A model generated the notes under the pieces. It had not been told where the DNA came from. It did no database searches and saw only the letters and a list, made by a program, of their open reading frames with translations. Shown here piece by piece: positions 27,408 through 36,820 of a stretch of DNA of 64,000 nt. Source of the stretch: Shimia sp. SK013 (GTDB taxonomy: Bacteria; Pseudomonadota; Alphaproteobacteria; Rhodobacterales; Rhodobacteraceae); contig NZ_LAJH01000010.1 in NCBI RefSeq assembly GCF_001292625.1, positions 62,001 through 126,000 of the forward strand, given 5' to 3'. The number at the start of each line of letters is the position of its first letter. The stretch's first letter is position 1. A program made the position numbers and the translations under genes.

Positions 27408-28160
27408 TTATTCCGTGAGTGTGAGGGATGTGACGGCGTTGCCAGCGAGCAGAAGGGCCAGCAAGGCGCCAAAGTCAAAGTCTTGTGCCGCCTCTGCGCC
27501 TTTGGCGGCGGCATCGCCCAGCGGGGCACCGGCCATGAGTGCAGTTAGGCAAGCAAAGCTGCCTGCGGATAGAGCGTGCGGTTTGGGGTCAAATTCGGTG
27601 CGGGTTATCAGGACATCTTGGGCGATGGCGTCGGGTTTGGGGCCGTCCGCCATGTTAAACGCCCAAATTGCGTGAATGGGCCATGGAGATTGTAAGGTCT
27701 CAACGGCTGGCGCAAAGGTCATGATGACGCTGCCAAGCTGTTCCGGGGCAAAGGCTGCGAGCGCGTCGGGCGCAATGGGCGGGACGTCGGCGGCGTGATA
27801 GCTGCGGCGGAGGGCAAGTTCCAGTCGGGCGACGTCGGCCAAATAGCCGAGGTGTTGCAATGGCGCGAAATCTGCGAGGAATTCCGGAAACCCCGCGCCG
27901 TAGTGCATCATCAAAGGCGACGCTGGCGGGGATTGGCGCAGAAAAACGCCGGCGATGGCCTTGAAATTTTCCTCACCCAACAGCTTGGCGATTGTTGGAA
28001 ACCCGGTTGCCAGCGCGTCGGTCAGCGAAACCGCCACGTTGTTGCGATAGACGTCAAAGCGGCGTCCTGCAGCGCGCCCTTTGTCATCGACAAGACCCAG
28101 CGGGCGATCCCGTGCGCCATCCAGCAAGGCACCGCGAAATTCGGTTTGTGAGACGATCAT
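27408..28160 (-). CDS. bufC: Bufferin maturation partner, DUF2063 family
   Basis: The 250-residue protein has an N-terminal DUF2063 domain (residues 3-95, with RRFDVYRNNVAVSLTDAL and FLADFAPLQHLGYLADVARLE), then a less conserved C-terminal part. In known bufferin and methanobactin-like pathways this family partners the MNIO enzyme and probably presents the precursor. It overlaps bufB by four bases (ATGA), so the pair is made together. Confidence 0.87.
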   Translation of the reverse strand: MIVSQTEFRGALLDGARDRPLGLVDDKGRAAGRRFDVYRNNVAVSLTDALATGFPTIAKLLGEENFKAIAGVFLRQSPPASPLMMHYGAGFPEFLADFAPLQHLGYLADVARLELALRRSYHAADVPPIAPDALAAFAPEQLGSVIMTFAPAVETLQSPWPIHAIWAFNMADGPKPDAIAQDVLITRTEFDPKPHALSAGSFACLTALMAGAPLGDAAAKGAEAAQDFDFGALLALLLAGNAVTSLTLTE

Positions 28161-29014
28161 GCCGGAACCTCGGCGAGCGCTTGCGAGGCACGGGCGGCTT
28201 CAGCGTGCAGAACAGGCCAGTCGGGAACATCGTTGTCCCACTCAATCAGGATCGGGCGTGGGCCAGACAGGGCGAGCGTGTGATCCAGAAGGGCCCAGAC
28301 CGGATCCACAACGGCCTTGCCGTGACTGTCGATCAACAGGGGTCTGCCGTGATCATCTTGGTCTTCGTCGTGGCCGCCGAGGTGGATTTCCCCCACTTTA
28401 TCAAGTGGGTAGGCGTCAATGTAGTCCTTGGGATCGGTATGCAGATTGGTGGCAGACACAAAGACGTTGTTCACGTCGAGCAGCAGGCCACAGCCAGTGC
28501 GGTTGGCCAGTTCGCGCAGAAAATCGGGTTCCGACCACGTGGATTCGGAAAAGGCGAGGTAGCTGGACGGATTTTCCAGCATCATTTGACGGCCGATGGT
28601 GTTTTGCAGCTGATCGATGTGATCAGACACGCGGGTCAGGGTCGCTTGGGTGTAGGGCAGAGGCAGCAGGTCGTTGAGAAATGCGCCATCATGCGTGGAC
28701 CATGCGAGGTGTTCGGAAAAAACTGTAGGATTGAGCCAACCAACGAGGTGTTTTAGCCGCGAAAGATGTTCGGGATCAAGCGGACCTTCGCCGCCGATAG
28801 ACAGGCCAACGCCATGTACCGAGATCGGAAAGCGTTCGCACAGATGGCGCAGTTGGGCCAACGGTCGACCCCCGGAGCTCATGTAGTTTTCAGCGTGTAT
28901 TTCAAGCCAGCCAACGTCACCGGGATCGGTGGTGAGAGCCGAATAATGCTGTGGTTTGTAGCCGACGCCGGGACGGTTGGGCAGGTTTGCAAAGTGCGGG
29001 GTTTCATCCAGCAT
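28157..29014 (-). CDS. bufB: Multinuclear non-haem iron oxidative enzyme (MNIO, DUF692) for bufferin maturation
   Basis: The 285-residue TIM-barrel-like protein has conserved metal-ligand blocks: GWLEIHAENYM near residues 33-43, HGVGLSIGG, FSEHLAW, MLENPSSY, LLLDVNNVFVSA, EIHLGGHDED and LIEWDND. These are the His/Asp/Glu-rich MNIO signatures. MNIO enzymes use iron and oxygen to convert precursor Cys into heterocycles such as thiooxazole. The ATG at 29014 follows CGGAGA; a longer in-frame extension to 29056 would lie in the predicted hairpin region. Confidence 0.93.
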   Translation of the reverse strand: MLDETPHFANLPNRPGVGYKPQHYSALTTDPGDVGWLEIHAENYMSSGGRPLAQLRHLCERFPISVHGVGLSIGGEGPLDPEHLSRLKHLVGWLNPTVFSEHLAWSTHDGAFLNDLLPLPYTQATLTRVSDHIDQLQNTIGRQMMLENPSSYLAFSESTWSEPDFLRELANRTGCGLLLDVNNVFVSATNLHTDPKDYIDAYPLDKVGEIHLGGHDEDQDDHGRPLLIDSHGKAVVDPVWALLDHTLALSGPRPILIEWDNDVPDWPVLHAEAARASQALAEVPA

Positions 29015-29048
29015 GGCAGATCTCCGGTATTGGCGTCGTTGAGGAGAA

Positions 29049-29097
29049 GGGTTCATCCCTTAGAGAAGAGGACGCTCCGGGGGGATGAACCCGGAGC
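29049..29097 (-). promoter_or_regulatory. Mutually exclusive hairpins between bufA and bufB
   Basis: In the leftward transcript GCTCCGGG and CCCGGAGC (29074-29097) can form an 8-bp hairpin. The 11-base element in 29082-29092 is an exact reverse complement of 29049-29059, so a second stem can form that disrupts the first. This is an attenuator-like layout located just before the bufB ribosome site. No U-run follows, so it may set bufA/bufB ratios by RNA processing or translation rather than termination. Confidence 0.5.
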
Positions 29098-29114
29098 CTC
29101 CCATTTTGGTTGGA

Positions 29115-29417
29115 TCAACCCGGGATATCACGCTCCAGCGCTTCCAGGGCCCCCATGCGAGCACCGCCATCGGCCATCGCAGGAATTTCCATGTCAGCGC
29201 AGGTACCAGCGTCAACCAGTTTCCAGGCGTTGCCCTGGTAATCTACGGTCGAGGTGCCAGCGCATGTGGTGCCGGGGCCTGCGGCGCAGTCATTCTGGCC
29301 AGCAAGAGAGACGCCATAGCATTTCTCTTTTTCAGCGGCGACGGCGGTCGTTGCGTGAGCTGCCAGTGCGGTTGCGACGGCGCCAGCAACGGCGAGAGTT
29401 TTTACGGTATTGGACAT
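29115..29417 (-). CDS. bufA: Bufferin-type metallophore precursor (BufA1, DUF2282)
   Basis: The 100-residue protein has an N-terminal signal peptide ([20 protein letters not shown], cleavage near ATTAVAAE) and four Cys in the mature part (EKCYG, NDCAAG, TTCAG, GTCADM). The [19 protein letters not shown] stretch is the DUF2282/BufA1 hallmark. Bufferins are exported copper-binding RiPPs whose Cys are modified by the adjacent MNIO. The ATG at 29417 is chosen because AAGGG lies eight bases upstream; an ATG six bases earlier would be too close to that site. Confidence 0.9.
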   Translation of the reverse strand: MSNTVKTLAVAGAVATALAAHATTAVAAEKEKCYGVSLAGQNDCAAGPGTTCAGTSTVDYQGNAWKLVDAGTCADMEIPAMADGGARMGALEALERDIPG

Positions 29418-29423
29418 CTTCAT

Positions 29424-29637
29424 TTCCCTTTCGGTGTTGAACTCGGCCAGGCGTTTCTGCCTCGGCATGTCTCAACACTAAGGTTCCCGCGCTGTAACGC
29501 GCCAATCACACGCGTGTGTGCCACAGGTATGTTATCGGCTGTAACAATGAGCGGTTGGCACAAATTTTCAGCGCGCAATGGCGGCTTCGCGTGGGCGCAG
29601 CATCACGCGATCGGATCTGTAGCGGGGCGAGATATAC
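29424..29637. promoter_or_regulatory. Upstream region of the buf operon
   Basis: This region should hold the promoter for bufA (leftward). A GTTACAGC-type and GTTACAGCG-type sequence on the minus strand (about 29489-29541) repeats and could be part of an extracytoplasmic-sigma-like promoter, as buf genes are known to be controlled by such factors elsewhere. I cannot confirm a -10 element. Confidence 0.35.
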
Positions 29638-30140
29638 TCAAAAACCTGGGACGCACTGCGTTGATCTCCGCCTTCTGCTCGGTCGTCGGGATGGCGGTGC
29701 CCCTTTGCCCCGGATCAGGCTTTCAGCCCATGTTCCTTGGGCTTTTGGCGGGCCGCAGGGGTGGAATAGAATGTGAAAGTGGAAACGGTTTGCGCGGCGC
29801 GACAAACTTTTTGTGGCCCAGTCATCGATCGGAAATTTGGTCGGCACCAACACTTCTTCTTCGCGGAACAGCAGTTCCTCGCGCCAGTCCGAAAAAAGCA
29901 CGCGGTGTTGAGGTGATAGCCGTAAATCGGCACTCGCAAGGCCCGCGCCAAATGCGTTTTGGTTACAAGAACGGGGCGCAATTGGCGATTGTTACAAAGA
30001 TCAAAGGCAGAGACATGGCGCAAGTCGATCCACAAAATGCGGTCTGTGCGCCCTTCTGTAACAATTTCATTGCCTACGAGCGGCGACTCGATGGTGAGAT
30101 CACCAGACCAAGTCGCGATTTTGGTGTCTTGAGCACAGCA
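29638..30140 (-). pseudogene. Decayed Hint-domain gene with a frameshift
   Basis: Reading leftward from about 30140, one frame gives CCAQDTKIATWSGD, GNEIVTEGRTDRILWIDLRH and NRQLRPVLVTKTHL, which matches the first half of a Hint_2 domain. The match then continues in another frame as DLRLSPQHRVLFSDWREELL and EEVLVPTKFPIDDW (from about 29922 leftward), which matches the second half. A single-base indel near 29922-29930 therefore splits the domain. No good start is found upstream, and the reading ends near 29638. The closest relative in the window is the intact Hint gene at 61188. Confidence 0.7.
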
Positions 30141-30313
30141 ATTGGCGTCATTGGGGGCGATAGGGCCTCGCCGGTGGTCCCGTCCCTGCTGAATCAGATG
30201 CCCTTGCGCCGGAGATGTCTTCCAGCACCCGCCCTGAAACCAAATAGTCGGGCATGCCTGCGCCGTTTGTTTACGTCGCTTAACCAGCTTGAAGGGCGGC
30301 ACAAAAATGCAAA

Positions 30314-30335
30314 TGGGGCGCGAATTCGCGCCCCA
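30314..30335 (-). terminator. Perfect 22-base palindrome after thrS
   Basis: TGGGGCGCGAATTCGCGCCCCA is self-complementary and lies about 45 bases past the thrS stop. On the minus strand it is followed by a T-rich run (ATTTGCATTTTTG). It is probably a terminator, perhaps with partial efficiency. Confidence 0.6.
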
Positions 30336-30379
30336 GATGGGTGTTCAGGTTAGTATGTAGCCGGATTTTGCCGCCGGTT

Positions 30380-32329
30380 TCAGACCAGGTCAGGCGGGGT
30401 TGCCTCTGACGCAAGCTGAGCCACAATGTCATCCAAAGTCTGAACGCGGGTCTGTTTTTCACCCAGACGACGGGTGGATACGGTGCGTTCTTCGATTTCC
30501 TTTTTGCCGATCGCGAGGATCACCGGCACTTTGCCGACTGAGTGTTCGCGGACCTTATAGTTGATCTTTTCGTTGCGCAGGTCGGCTTCGGCACGCACGC
30601 CAACCGCTTTGAGCGCCTCGACGACCTCAAGACAGTAGTCATTGGCGTCCGACACAATTGCGGCCACAACAACCTGACGCGGAGCGAGCCAGAAAGGCAG
30701 CTTGCCGGCGTGTTCTTCGATCAAGATGCCGATAAAGCGTTCAAAGCTGCCCAATGTCGCGCGGTGCAACATGATCGGGCGGTGTCGGTCGCCATCGGCG
30801 CCGATATAGCTGGCGTCCAGACGCTCGGGCAGGTTGGGATCCACCTGAAGGGTGCCGCACTGCCAGTTCCGACCGATTGCGTCGGTCAGAGTGAATTCCA
30901 GCTTGGGGCCATAAAAGGCGCCTTCGCCTTCTAGGATTTCAAACTGGTGACCGGCGGCGTTACAGGCGTCACCAAGCGCTTTCTCGGCGTAGTCCCAGCT
31001 TTCATCAGAGCCGATGCGCTTTTCAGGGCGAGTCGACAATTTGATGGTCCAGTCGTTAAAGCCCAGATCGGAATAGACCGCGGACAGGAAGTCGATGAAC
31101 TTCTTGGTTTCTGCGGTGATCTGATCCTCGGCACAGAAGATGTGACCGTCATCTTGGGTAAAGCCGCGCACGCGCATGATGCCGTGCAGCGCGCCCGAGG
31201 GTTCATAACGGGCACAAGAGCCGAACTCGGCCATGCGCAGGGGCAGGTCGCGGTAGGATTTCAGACCTTGGTTGAACACCTGAACGTGGCAGGGGCAGTT
31301 CATTGGCTTGAGCGCGTTCACGGCCTTTTCGCGGGCGTGGTCTTCGTCCACTTCCACGATGAACATGTTTTCCTGGTACTTGTCCCAGTGACCCGATGCT
31401 TCCCACAGTTTGCGATCAACCACCTGAGGTGTGTTGACCTCTACATAGCCGCCGACCTCTTGTTTGCGACGTATGTAGTCCTGCAGGGTGGTGTAGATGC
31501 GCCAGCCGTTGGGGTGCCAGAAGATCTGACCGGGGGCTTCTTCCTGCATGTGGAACAGGTTCATTTCGCGGCCCAGCTTGCGGTGGTCGCGCTTTTCAGC
31601 TTCTTCCAGCATGTGCAGGTGGGCTTTGAGGTCTTCTTTGTTCTTGAACGCCAAACCATAGATACGTTGCAGCATTGCGCGGTCGCTGTCGCCGCGCCAA
31701 TAGGCACCAGCCACCGACATCAGCTTAAAGCCGTCCGCAGGTACTTGGCCGGTGTGGGCGAGGTGGGGACCACGGCAGAGATCCTGCCAATGGCCGTGCC
31801 AATACATGCGAAGCGGCTCGTCACCAGGAATGGAGTCGATCAATTCGACTTTGTAAGGCTCGTTGTTGGCCTCGTAGAATTTGATCGCGCGGTCGCGGTC
31901 CCAGACCTCGGTGGTCACGGGTTCGCGCTTGTTGATGATCTCTTTCATCTTCTTTTCGATGAGAGCGAGATCTTCGGGGGTGAATGGATCTTGGCGATCA
32001 AAGTCGTAGTACCAGCCGTTTTCGATCACCGGGCCGATGGTGACTTTGACGTCGGGCCAGATTTCCTGCACGGCGCGCGCCATGATGTGTGCACAGTCGT
32101 GACGGATCAGTTCGAGCGCCTCGGCGTCGCTGTCTTTGATGGTGTTGATCGCGATGGCGGCATCCGCATCAATGGGCCACTGAAGGTCCCAGTGTTTGCC
32201 ATCAACGGTTGCGGAAATCGCTTTCTTTCCAAGCGATGTAGAGATCGACGATGCGACCTCGGCGGGGGTTACGCCGACACTATAAGAACGTGCGTTACCA
32301 TCAGGAAAAGTAAGAGAAATATCGGCCAT
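30380..32329 (-). CDS. thrS: Threonyl-tRNA synthetase
   Basis: The 649-residue protein starts [19 protein letters not shown] (TGS domain), has the editing domain with [16 protein letters not shown], and the class II catalytic core with motif 2-like [21 protein letters not shown] and motif 3-like [19 protein letters not shown], then an anticodon-binding end. It charges tRNA-Thr. A TGAGG ribosome site lies before the ATG at 32329, so a longer frame to 32497 is rejected. Confidence 0.97.
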   Translation of the reverse strand: MADISLTFPDGNARSYSVGVTPAEVASSISTSLGKKAISATVDGKHWDLQWPIDADAAIAINTIKDSDAEALELIRHDCAHIMARAVQEIWPDVKVTIGPVIENGWYYDFDRQDPFTPEDLALIEKKMKEIINKREPVTTEVWDRDRAIKFYEANNEPYKVELIDSIPGDEPLRMYWHGHWQDLCRGPHLAHTGQVPADGFKLMSVAGAYWRGDSDRAMLQRIYGLAFKNKEDLKAHLHMLEEAEKRDHRKLGREMNLFHMQEEAPGQIFWHPNGWRIYTTLQDYIRRKQEVGGYVEVNTPQVVDRKLWEASGHWDKYQENMFIVEVDEDHAREKAVNALKPMNCPCHVQVFNQGLKSYRDLPLRMAEFGSCARYEPSGALHGIMRVRGFTQDDGHIFCAEDQITAETKKFIDFLSAVYSDLGFNDWTIKLSTRPEKRIGSDESWDYAEKALGDACNAAGHQFEILEGEGAFYGPKLEFTLTDAIGRNWQCGTLQVDPNLPERLDASYIGADGDRHRPIMLHRATLGSFERFIGILIEEHAGKLPFWLAPRQVVVAAIVSDANDYCLEVVEALKAVGVRAEADLRNEKINYKVREHSVGKVPVILAIGKKEIEERTVSTRRLGEKQTRVQTLDDIVAQLASEATPPDLV

Positions 32330-32486
32330 TAGCCTCAAGCTCCTCGTCAGTTTGGCGCCCACGGAACGCCCGGTTGCGGGTATATGGTTCGGGCCCGTTT
32401 TTAACGTCGAGGCGGCGCAAGTCAAGCAGGGTTTCCCGATTGCCCCGACAGGGGTAAGGTTTGCCGAACGCATGCAGGGGCACAAG

Positions 32487-33245
32487 ATGAGCATCACTCA
32501 GTTTCTGGACACACCGCAGGGCCGGCGGATAGCCTATCACAAGAGCGGTCAGAGCGGACCGATCATTGTTTTTCTGGGCGGTTTGAAATCGGATATGGAA
32601 GGCACCAAAGCGGTGCATCTGGAGGACTGGGCGAAGGCACGCGGGCAGTCATTCTTGCGGTTTGATTATTCCGGACATGGCGAAAGCAGCGGCAGTTTTG
32701 AAGACGGCTGTATCGGGGATTGGCACGAGGACACGGTGGCGGCGGTCACGGCCTTGACTCAAGGACCGTTGGTTGTGGTCGGATCGTCTATGGGCGGTTG
32801 GCAAGCGTTGTTGTTGGCCAAGGCCATGCCGGAGCGGATCGCGGGTATGGTAACCATCGCTGCGGCGCCGGATTTTACCGAGGACAGTTATTGGTCTGGA
32901 TTTAGTGACGCTGAGAAGGTCGCGTTGGAGACGGATGGGTATGTCGAGCTGCCGTCGGACTATATGGAGCCCTACCGCATCACGAAACGCATGATTGAAG
33001 ACGGGCGCAAACGCTTGGTATTACGTGATGAATTGCTGCTCGAATTTCCGGTTTGGTTTTTGCAGGGCACAGAGGATACAGCGGTCACCAGCAAAACCGC
33101 GATTGAGTTGATAGAGCACGCTCAGGGAGGCGACATGCAGTTGCTTATGGTTAAGGGGAAGGACCATAGGTTCTCGGATCCAATTTGTCTAAAATTGATT
33201 ACATCCAAGGTGGAGGCGGTGCTTCTAGCGTCAAAAATTACATAA
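32487..33245 (+). CDS. Alpha/beta hydrolase
   Basis: The 252-residue protein has the nucleophile elbow [10 protein letters not shown] near residue 95, an early [15 protein letters not shown] loop, and a late GKDHRFSD His. It has no signal peptide. The substrate is unknown. Its stop overlaps the start of the next hydrolase (TAATG). The ATG at 32487 follows AGGGG; an upstream in-frame extension to 32352 overlaps the thrS promoter. Confidence 0.88.
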   Translation: MSITQFLDTPQGRRIAYHKSGQSGPIIVFLGGLKSDMEGTKAVHLEDWAKARGQSFLRFDYSGHGESSGSFEDGCIGDWHEDTVAAVTALTQGPLVVVGSSMGGWQALLLAKAMPERIAGMVTIAAAPDFTEDSYWSGFSDAEKVALETDGYVELPSDYMEPYRITKRMIEDGRKRLVLRDELLLEFPVWFLQGTEDTAVTSKTAIELIEHAQGGDMQLLMVKGKDHRFSDPICLKLITSKVEAVLLASKIT

Positions 33246-34225
33246 TGCGAACATTTGGTCGATTTCTAGGTCGGGCCGTTGGTGGTATGGTTTTGATTGC
33301 TGCCGCGCTGTGGATTTTTGGACCATATGAAGAGATTTCGGTCTCTCCGACTATTTTCGAGGTCGACGTAGGCGCGGATGTGGACGCGTATTTTGAAGCG
33401 CAAGAATCCCGATTTGATGACATCACTGAAGGCGTTGAGAAACGCGTGATTTGGGCGGGTGAGCCGGGAGCAAAAACCAAGCAAGCAATTGTCTATATGC
33501 ACGGATTTTCTGCCACGAGTGAAGAAATTCGCCCTGTACCGGACCTTGTTGCAGAAGCGCTTGGCGCCAACTTGATATACACACGTCTGCAAGGACACGG
33601 CAGGTCAGGTGCCGCCATGGCCGACGCAACGGTGCAGGGGTGGGCAGATGATTTTGCCGAAGCGATGATTGTTGCACGCCGGGTGGCAGAGGAGGTCTTC
33701 GTCATCGGCACGTCAACTGGCGGTACCGTTGTCGCGGCGATGCTTGATCAGCCAGAAGTCATGGAGGCAATAAATGGCGTCATATTCGTCTCTCCCAACT
33801 TCGAAATTTCCGCATCAACTGCGACGCTTCTAAGCCTGCCGGCGGCCCGCTTTTGGGTGCCTTTGGTGGCAGGTGAAAACCGCAGCTTTGAGACGCGCAG
33901 TGAAGGACATGAAAAATACTGGACGTCGCAGTACCCAACTGTGGCTTTGATGCAGATGGCTGCGCTTGTTTCCGCCGTGAAAGATCAGGATTTCTCAACC
34001 GCAACAACGCCTGCGCTGTTCATGTTTTCGGATGAAGACGTCGTGGTAAAGGCCACGGCGACACGTGCGGTTGCCGCTCAATGGGGAGGGCCGGTAACAC
34101 TGGCGCCGCAGGTGTTACAGGCGGGGTCAGATCCCTATTCCCATGTCATCTCCGGAGCCATAATGTCGCCTGCTGAGACAGAAAGTGACGTTGAAGAAAT
34201 ATTGTTATTTATCAATAAAATATAA
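33245..34225 (+). CDS. Membrane-anchored alpha/beta hydrolase
   Basis: The 326-residue protein has an N-terminal membrane anchor (GRAVGGMVLIAAALWIFGPY near residues 8-27), then an alpha/beta hydrolase body: YMHGFSATSEEIRPVPDLV, a nucleophile elbow VIGTSTGGTVVAA, and a DPYSHVISG end. It resembles esterases or carboxylesterases at the periplasmic face. The start at 33245 overlaps the stop of the preceding hydrolase by one base, so expression is coupled. The substrate is unknown. Confidence 0.85.
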   Translation: MRTFGRFLGRAVGGMVLIAAALWIFGPYEEISVSPTIFEVDVGADVDAYFEAQESRFDDITEGVEKRVIWAGEPGAKTKQAIVYMHGFSATSEEIRPVPDLVAEALGANLIYTRLQGHGRSGAAMADATVQGWADDFAEAMIVARRVAEEVFVIGTSTGGTVVAAMLDQPEVMEAINGVIFVSPNFEISASTATLLSLPAARFWVPLVAGENRSFETRSEGHEKYWTSQYPTVALMQMAALVSAVKDQDFSTATTPALFMFSDEDVVVKATATRAVAAQWGGPVTLAPQVLQAGSDPYSHVISGAIMSPAETESDVEEILLFINKI

Positions 34226-34235
34226 GGTGTAGTTT

Positions 34236-34679
34236 ATGTCAGAAATTGGGATGGCGCAGCGGGTTAGCTTAATCACTTTGGCGGTGGGAGACCTTGAACG
34301 GTCCGCTGCATTTTACGAGGCCATGGGATGGCACCGTGTTCCGAGCCCCGACGGTGTGATTGCGTTTGACCTTATCGGGCAAACACTTGGCCTATACAGC
34401 CGTGCGTCTCTGGCCGAGGATCTTGGCATTCCGGCTGACAGCATTGGCGGATTTTCGGGAATTACGCTTGCCCATAATGTGCACGCCGCCGAAGATGTTG
34501 CGCCAATATTGGCGCGCGCGGAGGAGGCCGGAGGCAGAATTTTGCGGCCAGCGGGGGATGTGTTTTGGGGAGGCTTCATTGGCTACTTTGCCGATCTGGA
34601 CGGGCATGTCTGGGAGGTCGCGCATAATCCTTTTTCACCGCTGTCTGCGGATGGTGAATTCCGCTGGGAAGGGTACTGA
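34236..34679 (+). CDS. VOC (glyoxalase/dioxygenase fold) family protein
   Basis: The 147-residue protein has the VOC pattern: RVSLITLAVGDLERSAAFYEAMGW near residues 8-31 and FADLDGHVWEVAHNPF near the end, which gives the family metal Glu. VOC members include glyoxalases, extradiol dioxygenases and resistance proteins; which kind cannot be read here. It lies ten bases after the membrane hydrolase, so it shares that operon. AAGGT precedes the ATG. Confidence 0.88.
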   Translation: MSEIGMAQRVSLITLAVGDLERSAAFYEAMGWHRVPSPDGVIAFDLIGQTLGLYSRASLAEDLGIPADSIGGFSGITLAHNVHAAEDVAPILARAEEAGGRILRPAGDVFWGGFIGYFADLDGHVWEVAHNPFSPLSADGEFRWEGY

Positions 34680-34741
34680 TCTGGTTGACCTCCGGTCGTT
34701 TTCCGGCAGATTGGCAAGAAAGTTAGGATTGGGGAACAGGC

Positions 34742-35452
34742 ATGAGCGAACCATTGGTGTTGCTGCCGGGTATGATGTGTGACGCGCGGTTGTTTTCATA
34801 TCAACTTGCGGTGCTGTCGCGGGATCGGGCTGTGACAATCGCGCCAGTCACTCAAGGCGACCGAATTGGGGACATGGCGGCTTTTTTGCTGTCTCAGCTG
34901 CCTGACAAGTTCGCCCTCGCAGGATTGAGTATGGGCGGGATCGTCGCGATGGAAATCTTGCGTCGCGCGCCGGACCGGGTGACGCGCATCGCATTGATGA
35001 ACACCAACCCTCTGGCAGAATCGCCTGCGTCCGCGGCGGCCTATGAACCGTGGATCGTGGGCGCGATGGCGGGGCGGCTGGATGAAGTTATGACGGATTT
35101 CATGCGACCGGAGTACCTTGCACCAGGTCCAGGTCGGGCGCAGATCATGGCAGAAGTTCAAGCAATGGCGCGATCCATGGGGCCAGAAATTTTTGTTCGT
35201 CAGGCACGCGCACTGCAACGTCGGCTGGACCAGCAAAAGACTCTGCGTCGGTTGAAATGCCCGGCACTGGTTTTATGTGGTGAGCATGATGGGTTGACGC
35301 CCGTCAAACGGCATCAGTTCATGGCAGAGCTGATCCCCTATGCCGAGCTTAAAGTTGTTGAAAACGCAGGTCATTTGCCCGTTTTGGAGCAGCCTGAAGC
35401 CACCACAGAAGCGCTGCGGACGTGGATGGCCCAACCGTTTGTGTTGCAATGA
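34742..35452 (+). CDS. Alpha/beta hydrolase, lysophospholipase-like
   Basis: The 236-residue protein starts MSEPLVLLPGMMCDARLF and has the nucleophile elbow LAGLSMGGIVAMEIL near residues 58-72, an LVLCGEHDGLTPVK Asp segment, and a late NAGHLPVLEQPE His. It is a soluble hydrolase without signal peptide. The substrate is unknown. It ends in a four-base overlap (ATGA) with the next gene. Confidence 0.9.
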   Translation: MSEPLVLLPGMMCDARLFSYQLAVLSRDRAVTIAPVTQGDRIGDMAAFLLSQLPDKFALAGLSMGGIVAMEILRRAPDRVTRIALMNTNPLAESPASAAAYEPWIVGAMAGRLDEVMTDFMRPEYLAPGPGRAQIMAEVQAMARSMGPEIFVRQARALQRRLDQQKTLRRLKCPALVLCGEHDGLTPVKRHQFMAELIPYAELKVVENAGHLPVLEQPEATTEALRTWMAQPFVLQ

Positions 35453-35697
35453 CTGAGGGTGAGACACGCACCCTTAAGCAGCGGATTCACCGGTTTAAGG
35501 CGTGGGTGCGCCTTAAGGTGCCAAACGGGTTTCGTTTCGGACTTGGCGTTGTGTTGATGCTGTGCGGACTTGTCGGTTTCCTACCTGTGCTCGGGTTTTG
35601 GATGCTGCCATTGGGGGCGGCCATCGCGGCGATGGACATAAAGTGGCTGAAGCGGAAGTTCAAAGCCGCACCCAAAAACAATCACAAGAAAGACTAG
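35449..35697 (+). CDS. Small membrane protein
   Basis: The 82-residue protein has one long hydrophobic stretch that may be two segments (FGLGVVLMLCGLVGFLPVLG, WMLPLGAAIAAMDI) flanked by Lys/Arg ends, and a basic C-terminus. It starts inside the hydrolase stop (ATGA), so it is co-translated. No family is recognised. Confidence 0.65.
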   Translation: MTEGETRTLKQRIHRFKAWVRLKVPNGFRFGLGVVLMLCGLVGFLPVLGFWMLPLGAAIAAMDIKWLKRKFKAAPKNNHKKD

Positions 35698-35700
35698 CGG

Positions 35701-36690
35701 TCAGGCCGCCATGTCGCGCAAGATTTCGGCTGCGATTTCAAAGGATTTCAGCCTCGCATTGTGGTCGTGGATCATGCCGGTGAGGATCAGCTCGTCTGGC
35801 TGATAAGTGTCGATCAATTGACGCAGGTCGCGGCGCACGCTGTCGCGGCTGCCGTGGGCAGTTACGCGCAAGGCGTGGTTGACCGCCGCTGTTTCGGCGT
35901 CGGTGGCGACGTCTAGGAGATCGTCGACCGGTTTTGGAAGCGGGCCGGGAGTGCCTTTGCGCAGATTCAGGAACCCTTGTTGCATCGAGGTCCGAAGGCG
36001 GGCGCCCTCGGCGTCGGTGTCGGCAGCAAAGACATTGGCGGCCAGCATAAAGTGGGGTTTCTGTGTGACGCCCGGCTGGAACCGGTGCCGGTACAGCGCC
36101 GCAGCTTCTTCGAGCGCGTCCGGCGCAAAATGCGAGGCAAACGCATAAGGCAAACCAAGTTGCGCGGCAAGCTGCGCGCCAAACAGGCTTGAGCCGAGAA
36201 TCCAAATCGGAACGTTGGTGCCTTCGCCCGGCACGGCACGGACCTGTTGATCAGGCGACGGGTCTTGCAAAAACCCCATGAGTTCAATGACTTCTTCGGG
36301 AAACCTGTCGGCGCCGGACATGCCGCGACGCAACGCACGCATGGTGTTCATGTCGGTGCCCGGAGCGCGGCCAAGGCCGAGATCAATGCGGTCGGGATAC
36401 ATGGAGGCCAGGGTGCCAAATTGCTCGGCCACAACCAGTGGCGCGTGATTGGGTAGCATGATCCCACCGGAGCCAACACGGATGGAGCGCGTGCCGGCAA
36501 GCACCTGTCCGATGAGCACGGCCGTAGCAGAAGAGGCAATTCCGCGGGAATTGTGGTGTTCTGCCAGCCAATAGCGGTTGTAGCCCCAACGTTCGGCATG
36601 TTGTGAAAGGTCGACCATTTGCTGCAACGCGTCGGTTGCAGTTTGGCCACTGGGAATTGGAACGAGATCGAGCAAAGAGAAGGGGATCAT
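35701..36690 (-). CDS. Luciferase-like flavin-dependent oxidoreductase (LLM class)
   Basis: The 329-residue protein fits the LLM TIM-barrel family: [57 protein letters not shown] and [11 protein letters not shown]. These flavin enzymes oxidise diverse substrates or may lack known activity; the specific role is unknown. It converges on the hydrolase-containing operon. An AGGAT segment precedes the ATG. Confidence 0.9.
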   Translation of the reverse strand: MIPFSLLDLVPIPSGQTATDALQQMVDLSQHAERWGYNRYWLAEHHNSRGIASSATAVLIGQVLAGTRSIRVGSGGIMLPNHAPLVVAEQFGTLASMYPDRIDLGLGRAPGTDMNTMRALRRGMSGADRFPEEVIELMGFLQDPSPDQQVRAVPGEGTNVPIWILGSSLFGAQLAAQLGLPYAFASHFAPDALEEAAALYRHRFQPGVTQKPHFMLAANVFAADTDAEGARLRTSMQQGFLNLRKGTPGPLPKPVDDLLDVATDAETAAVNHALRVTAHGSRDSVRRDLRQLIDTYQPDELILTGMIHDHNARLKSFEIAAEILRDMAA

Positions 36691-36765
36691 TGGGGGTATC
36701 CTGAGTTGTTGTGCTCAAGATAGTCAGCGTTCTGCGCGCGCCAAGGGGGCAGGCGGCTGCGGCAC

Positions 36766-36792
36766 GTAAAAACGGGGCCCGAAGGCCCCGCT
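36766..36792 (-). terminator. Rho-independent terminator of phaZ
   Basis: CGGGGCC-TTCG-GGCCCCG on the minus strand is a 7-bp stem with a TTCG tetraloop, followed by TTTTT. It lies about 30 bases after the phaZ stop. Confidence 0.92.
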
Positions 36793-36820
36793 GCAACAGT
36801 CACAAATTGAATACCAAGGA

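Noticed and set aside
29715-30302. A 195-residue minus-strand gene
   Set aside because: Only its middle matches a Hint domain and the match continues in another frame, so it is part of a pseudogene rather than an intact gene.
29085-30353. A 422-codon open frame on the plus strand
   Set aside because: It runs antisense through bufA and the Hint relic, and its translation shows no domain or family-like composition. It is a shadow caused by GC-rich coding bias.
30947-32332. A 461-codon open frame antisense to thrS
   Set aside because: It lies wholly opposite thrS, with no ribosome site and no recognisable motif. The minus-strand frame gives a textbook ThrRS.
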